From Marinicella meishanensis (GTDB lineage: Bacteria; Pseudomonadota; Gammaproteobacteria; Xanthomonadales; Marinicellaceae), in NCBI RefSeq assembly GCF_019931145.1, contig NZ_JAIOUV010000005.1, positions 248,001 to 312,000 of the forward strand: DNA of 64,000 nucleotides, given 5' to 3'. A program made the translations under genes and the position numbers. The notes under the pieces are model-generated. The model had not been told where the DNA came from, ran no database searches, and saw nothing but the letters and a program-made list of their open reading frames with translations. Position 1 is the first letter of the stretch. Every line of letters starts with the position of its first letter. This document shows, piece by piece, positions 60,783-64,000 of this stretch.

Positions 60783-61106
60783 TTATCGAACCCCGGTGAT
60801 GCGACAAGACTGCAGTTCTGGGTGGGTGTCTAAGATGGTGAACTCACCATTACCCATATCGGCCTTCAATTGGCGCACGCCACTGGTCAAGAAATACGTG
60901 ACTTCGATGTTGCCTTCGGTTTTCAAATATGAATTCCAACGATCGCCTGGTTGGCGACACACCACTTCACAACCAGACTTGGCATCACAAACGATGGTTT
61001 CATGATGAATCAAATCATTCACCGGCGGTTGCGGGCTTGGTTCCTGCTCATGAGCCAGCGCCATGCTGCTCATCATCAAACCACTCAATACAATTAACTT
61101 TTTCAT
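60783..61106 (-). CDS. Small periplasmic protein of unknown function
   Basis: The 107-residue protein has a signal peptide (MKKLIVLSGLMMSSMALA) and a mature part of about 89 residues. IVCDAKSGCEVVCRQPGD holds three cysteines and a fourth is in LQSCRITGV, so two disulfides are possible. ATG 61106 is chosen for the signal peptide; the longer frame from 61169 lacks sense upstream. I do not recognise the family. It lies 54 bases upstream of the four-cysteine gene on the same strand. Confidence 0.7.
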   Translation of the reverse strand: MKKLIVLSGLMMSSMALAHEQEPSPQPPVNDLIHHETIVCDAKSGCEVVCRQPGDRWNSYLKTEGNIEVTYFLTSGVRQLKADMGNGEFTILDTHPELQSCRITGVR

Positions 61107-61211
61107 CTCACAGCTACCATAATAGATCAAACATGCTTCCATTCTATAGGCAAGGCATGAACCAACCATTAACGCCGATCATGGAGAATTGTGAAACAGT
61201 TCTCAGTGGTG

Positions 61212-62573
61212 TCAGGGTGTTTGTTTGAGGTTGGCCGCCACCCCGATGATGACCTGGGCACTTTGCTCCACAGCTGGGCGATCGGTTTGCCAATTGCACA
61301 CACTGATGCGCATGGCCAGCCGGTCACGCCAGATGGTTTGACCGACCCAACAAGTCCCCTCTTTTTGCACCGCATCCAAGATGGCCAGATTGATGGCTTC
61401 GTCACCAAAACTCACCACCACTTGATTCAGCACCACATCATTGAGGACTTCGTGGCCGGCTTGCACCAACAACTCAGCAAAGTAACGGGCACAATCACAA
61501 CAGCGTTCGACCAATTCAGCCACGCCTGACCGCCCCAAATACCGCAGCACCGCATAGACATCAACTCCCCTGGCTTTGCGGGACAATTCGGGGGTGTAAT
61601 CGGATGGGTTGCGCCCTGCATTTTCGGTCGGCAAGTAAGACGCGGTGATGGCCATGGCTGCTTTCAGGGCGTGTTCATTTTTCACAAATGCCAGACCAGA
61701 ATCATACGGCACATTGAGCCATTTGTGGGCATCGGTGGCCCATGAGTCAGCCAGCTCCAATCCAGATCCCAAGTGACGGTACTTGGCAGAGGCCATGGCC
61801 CACAAGCCAAACGCACCGTCCACATGCACCCAGGCATTTTTACCCGCCGCCAGCTGACAAATTTTACCCACCGGATCAAAAGCGCCGGAATTGATGTTCC
61901 CTGCTTGGGTGATGATGATGGTGTTGCCCTCAATGGCGGGCATTTGATCCACCCGCATGCGGCCCTGATCATCGGTGGGCACTTTGGTGACCCGATTGCG
62001 GCCCAAGCCCAGCATGGCCAGTGACTTATAGACCGTGGGATGTGATTCGGCTGAAATGATGATGTGTAAATCAGGCGCCCCAATCAAACCATCGGCTTCC
62101 ACATCCCAACCAGCCCGCGCAAACACTTGATTGCGGGCAGCGGCCAAAGCCGTGAAATTCGCCACCGTGGCACCGGTCACAAAGGCGGTGGCACTGCTCG
62201 CGGGCAAGCCCAACAACTCCAGCATCCAGCGGGCCGAGACTTTTTCCAGCATGGCCACCCCAGGGGTGGTTTTTTCCAATCCCGTGTTTTGATCCCAGGC
62301 GGTGCCCAACCAACTGGAGGCCACACTGACGGGATAGGCGCCACCAATGACAAAGCCAAAGAACCGCGGCGATCCCATTTTCATGGTGGCCGGCGACACC
62401 CATTGATGCAACTCATGCAACACCTCACTGGCCGCCATGCCCTGCTCGGCCAAAGGCACATCCAAGTGTGCCAGGTTTTCGCGGTCTTGGTCACTGACCT
62501 GAATCGCTGCGTGGTTGGCCATGTGGATAAATTCGGTGGCATAGGTGAATGCCTGTTGATACAGTTCTTTCAT
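61212..62573 (-). CDS. Group II PLP-dependent decarboxylase
   Basis: The 453-residue enzyme belongs to the aromatic-L-amino-acid/glutamate decarboxylase superfamily. The PLP lysine is Lys284 in ATDAHKWLNVPYD, and the cofactor aspartate lies in HVDGAFGLW (250-258). SPRFFGFVIGGAYPVSVASS, VTGATVANFTALAAAR and SAESHPTVYKSLAML are typical. Substrate is not clear; the sequence resembles the broad set annotated aspartate aminotransferase-like or tyrosine/DOPA decarboxylase. ATG 62573 lies 2 bases after the XRE gene stop, so the two are co-transcribed. Confidence 0.88.
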   Translation of the reverse strand: MKELYQQAFTYATEFIHMANHAAIQVSDQDRENLAHLDVPLAEQGMAASEVLHELHQWVSPATMKMGSPRFFGFVIGGAYPVSVASSWLGTAWDQNTGLEKTTPGVAMLEKVSARWMLELLGLPASSATAFVTGATVANFTALAAARNQVFARAGWDVEADGLIGAPDLHIIISAESHPTVYKSLAMLGLGRNRVTKVPTDDQGRMRVDQMPAIEGNTIIITQAGNINSGAFDPVGKICQLAAGKNAWVHVDGAFGLWAMASAKYRHLGSGLELADSWATDAHKWLNVPYDSGLAFVKNEHALKAAMAITASYLPTENAGRNPSDYTPELSRKARGVDVYAVLRYLGRSGVAELVERCCDCARYFAELLVQAGHEVLNDVVLNQVVVSFGDEAINLAILDAVQKEGTCWVGQTIWRDRLAMRISVCNWQTDRPAVEQSAQVIIGVAANLKQTP

Positions 62574-62575
62574 GA

Positions 62576-63331
62576 TCACGTGTAAATTTTGAGGTTTTGG
62601 TAGCGCCGCAAATCGGCAAACAACTTCATTTCCCAAGGCCGCATGCCGATCAACAGTGTGGTGCCGTGCCGTTGTTCCATTTTCAGGTGCTGGTCTTGTT
62701 CTGATAACAAGGTGAATTGTTGCTTGAGTCGGTTGATGTGTTTCTGCATGGCCTCATTGGACGCCTTGCTGAGCATGCCATTGGCCAACAAGCGGATTTC
62801 ACCTGGCCCGACAAATTGGCTTTGCCAAAAATCATTTTGGATGTGTTGCTCGAAAAACCGTTGGATGGGGCCATTTTCAATCCAATGAAAATTGGGCGAA
62901 ACCTTCAGTTTGATGACGTTGTTGGGCTTCAGTTCAAGCAAATCTGTTTGTTCCAGTTGCAACAACATGCTGATCAATTCAGGCTTTTCGATTTGATAGG
63001 TCTGGTGAATTTCGTCGAACGACCAATGGTTACAGACACAAACCGTGACCAGCAGGTATTTCACATCAGAAACCATCAACTGTTCTTGCGCCTCGGTCAA
63101 TTGCACCAGGTCATTGGTCTGATTGCTGATCACCTGCAACAAGTCCACTAACTCCATGTCCATCAACTCACACACCTTGATCAACCGATCCAAACTGATG
63201 TGCCCCTGTGAAAATGACCGTTTGACGCTGGATTCTGACAATTCCAGGTGCTTGGCCACTTGCGCATAATTGATTTTGTGTTGTTTCAGCAAGCCTTTGA
63301 CCGCCTGCAAGATGGTTTGGATTTGCGACAT
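62576..63331 (-). CDS. XRE-type helix-turn-helix regulator
   Basis: The 251-residue protein has an N-terminal Cro/CI helix-turn-helix (about 18-70: INYAQVAKHLELSESSVKRS, then FSQGHISLDRLIKVCELMDM). The remaining 180 residues form a helical and mixed region that I cannot assign (SDVKYLLVTVCVCNHWSFDE). There is no membrane segment. ATG 63331 (MSQIQTIL) is chosen; 63394 would add 21 unlikely residues. It is coupled to the decarboxylase gene and probably regulates it or itself, an inference from position. Confidence 0.82.
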   Translation of the reverse strand: MSQIQTILQAVKGLLKQHKINYAQVAKHLELSESSVKRSFSQGHISLDRLIKVCELMDMELVDLLQVISNQTNDLVQLTEAQEQLMVSDVKYLLVTVCVCNHWSFDEIHQTYQIEKPELISMLLQLEQTDLLELKPNNVIKLKVSPNFHWIENGPIQRFFEQHIQNDFWQSQFVGPGEIRLLANGMLSKASNEAMQKHINRLKQQFTLLSEQDQHLKMEQRHGTTLLIGMRPWEMKLFADLRRYQNLKIYT

Positions 63332-63444
63332 GAAAGTCTCGCTATGTTGAACTTCGGTGTCGATTATAGCGCCAATGCCACCACAAGCTGGCAATTTTTG
63401 GCACCCAATCTATATTGAAGGCCACGTTTAACCGAGGATTTAAA

Positions 63445-64000
63445 ATGCGTCAGATGAGCTTGTTAATCGTCACCCTGATCTTGTCGTCTTGTTCGATATT
63501 TGGACCCGAGCGGGTGCGGCATGAAAAAACCACCAGTCTGGTGAACTTCTTGTATCCCGACGGCAACATACCCAAAGACATCAGGTCCCCCACTTTGCGC
63601 CTGCCATTGCGGGTTGGTCTGGCCTATGTACCCACCCAAGGCGGCGGCCGGGCCATCGATCCACGCCTGAAATTGGAACTGCTGAATGCCATCAAACAAG
63701 AGTTTTCCAGTCGCCATTACATCCAAGACATCCAAATCATCCCGCAAATGTATTTGAGTCATCGTGGCAGTGGCGATCAACTGCAGCAAATCAAGCAACT
63801 GTATCAATTGGATGTGATGGCCCTGGTCTCCTATGATCAAATCGTCAATCGCCAAGACAATTTGTTGTCGGTGACTTATTTGACCATCGTGGGCAGCTAC
63901 CTGTTTCCAGGTACACAGTTTGATGTCAGTACCTTGATTGACATGGCCTTGATTGACCTGGACACCAAACGCTTGTTATTCCGGGCGGCTGGCACCCAAG
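63445..64000 (+). CDS. Rhombotarget-type lipoprotein (N-terminal part, runs off right edge)
   Basis: The 185 visible codons start with a lipoprotein signal peptide ending LILSSC (Cys16). Then come SLVNFLYPDGN, LRLPLRVGLAYVPTQGG, LDVMALVSYDQIV, YLTIVGSYLFPG and LLFRAAGTQ. These resemble the rhombotarget lipoprotein family, whose members end in a membrane segment processed by a rhombosortase. The C-terminus needed to confirm this is outside the window. GAGGA six bases upstream supports ATG 63445. It is divergent from the XRE gene. Confidence 0.65.
   Translation, partial: MRQMSLLIVTLILSSCSIFGPERVRHEKTTSLVNFLYPDGNIPKDIRSPTLRLPLRVGLAYVPTQGGGRAIDPRLKLELLNAIKQEFSSRHYIQDIQIIPQMYLSHRGSGDQLQQIKQLYQLDVMALVSYDQIVNRQDNLLSVTYLTIVGSYLFPGTQFDVSTLIDMALIDLDTKRLLFRAAGTQ

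Noticed and set aside
60740-60799. 19-codon plus-strand frame starting at ATG 60740
   Set aside because: No ribosome-binding site and no recognisable motif.

Overview
The window looks like core chromosome of a marine-type gammaproteobacterium. Evidence: the order hisC - aroA/cmk - rpsA - ihfB, the order hemA - prfA, tpiA - secG - tRNA-Leu next to a full 14-gene nuo operon, a complete Na+-NQR operon with its maturation genes apbE and nqrM, AmpE, YcgL, and a YdbH/YdbL pair. The start of a rhombotarget-type lipoprotein at the right edge would fit a Lysobacterales/Marinicella-like lineage, but the genus cannot be fixed from this sequence. There is no sign of prophage, insertion sequence, CRISPR array or genomic island. 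Almost every long antisense frame is a shadow of a real gene.

Layout. 1-3.5 kb (minus): the start of a class III nucleotide cyclase running off the left edge, a fused alpha-beta 2-oxo-acid dehydrogenase E1, and a glutaryl-CoA-type acyl-CoA dehydrogenase. 3.6-9.1 kb (minus): DUF4124 protein, AmpE-like protein, RlmD, and the YdbL/YdbH envelope pair. 9.1-9.8 kb (plus): a receiver-HPt signalling protein. 9.8-15 kb (minus): ihfB, rpsA with a structured leader, an aroA-cmk fusion and hisC. 15.2-16.6 kb (plus): hemN behind a well-placed FNR/Anr site. 16.6-22.7 kb (minus): gltBD. 22.9-30 kb (minus): a DUF4407 membrane protein, a TPR lipoprotein, prfA, hemA, purK and purE. 30-44.3 kb (minus): nuoA to nuoN, preceded by tRNA-Leu(GAG). 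44.8-50 kb (minus): secG, tpiA, gyrA, tgt. 50.2-52.4 kb (plus): a DUF4253 protein and apbE. 52.4-58.4 kb (minus): nqrABCDEF and nqrM. 58.8-64 kb: low-molecular-weight tyrosine phosphatase, PPK2, a cluster of very small cysteine proteins around ycgL, a small periplasmic protein, a PLP decarboxylase with an XRE-type partner, and the truncated lipoprotein gene.

How the genes work together. Two respiratory NADH dehydrogenases lie within 30 kb: proton-pumping complex I and the Na+-pumping NQR, the latter beside its flavin transferase ApbE and its iron-sulfur maturation factor NqrM. The hemN promoter suggests switching to oxygen-independent haem synthesis when oxygen is low, while hemA supplies the pathway entry. 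Most of the rest is housekeeping: translation (rpsA, prfA, tRNA-Leu, tgt, rlmD), DNA topology (gyrA, ihfB), nitrogen assimilation (gltBD), purines (purEK) and aromatic amino acids (aroA, hisC).

I found no large undescribed system. The least ordinary items are two tiny cysteine-rich ORFs flanking ycgL, the tandem-hairpin rpsA leader, the FNR-type hemN promoter, departures from the usual flavinylation motif in NqrB and NqrC alongside an altered ApbE motif, and the XRE/decarboxylase pair.
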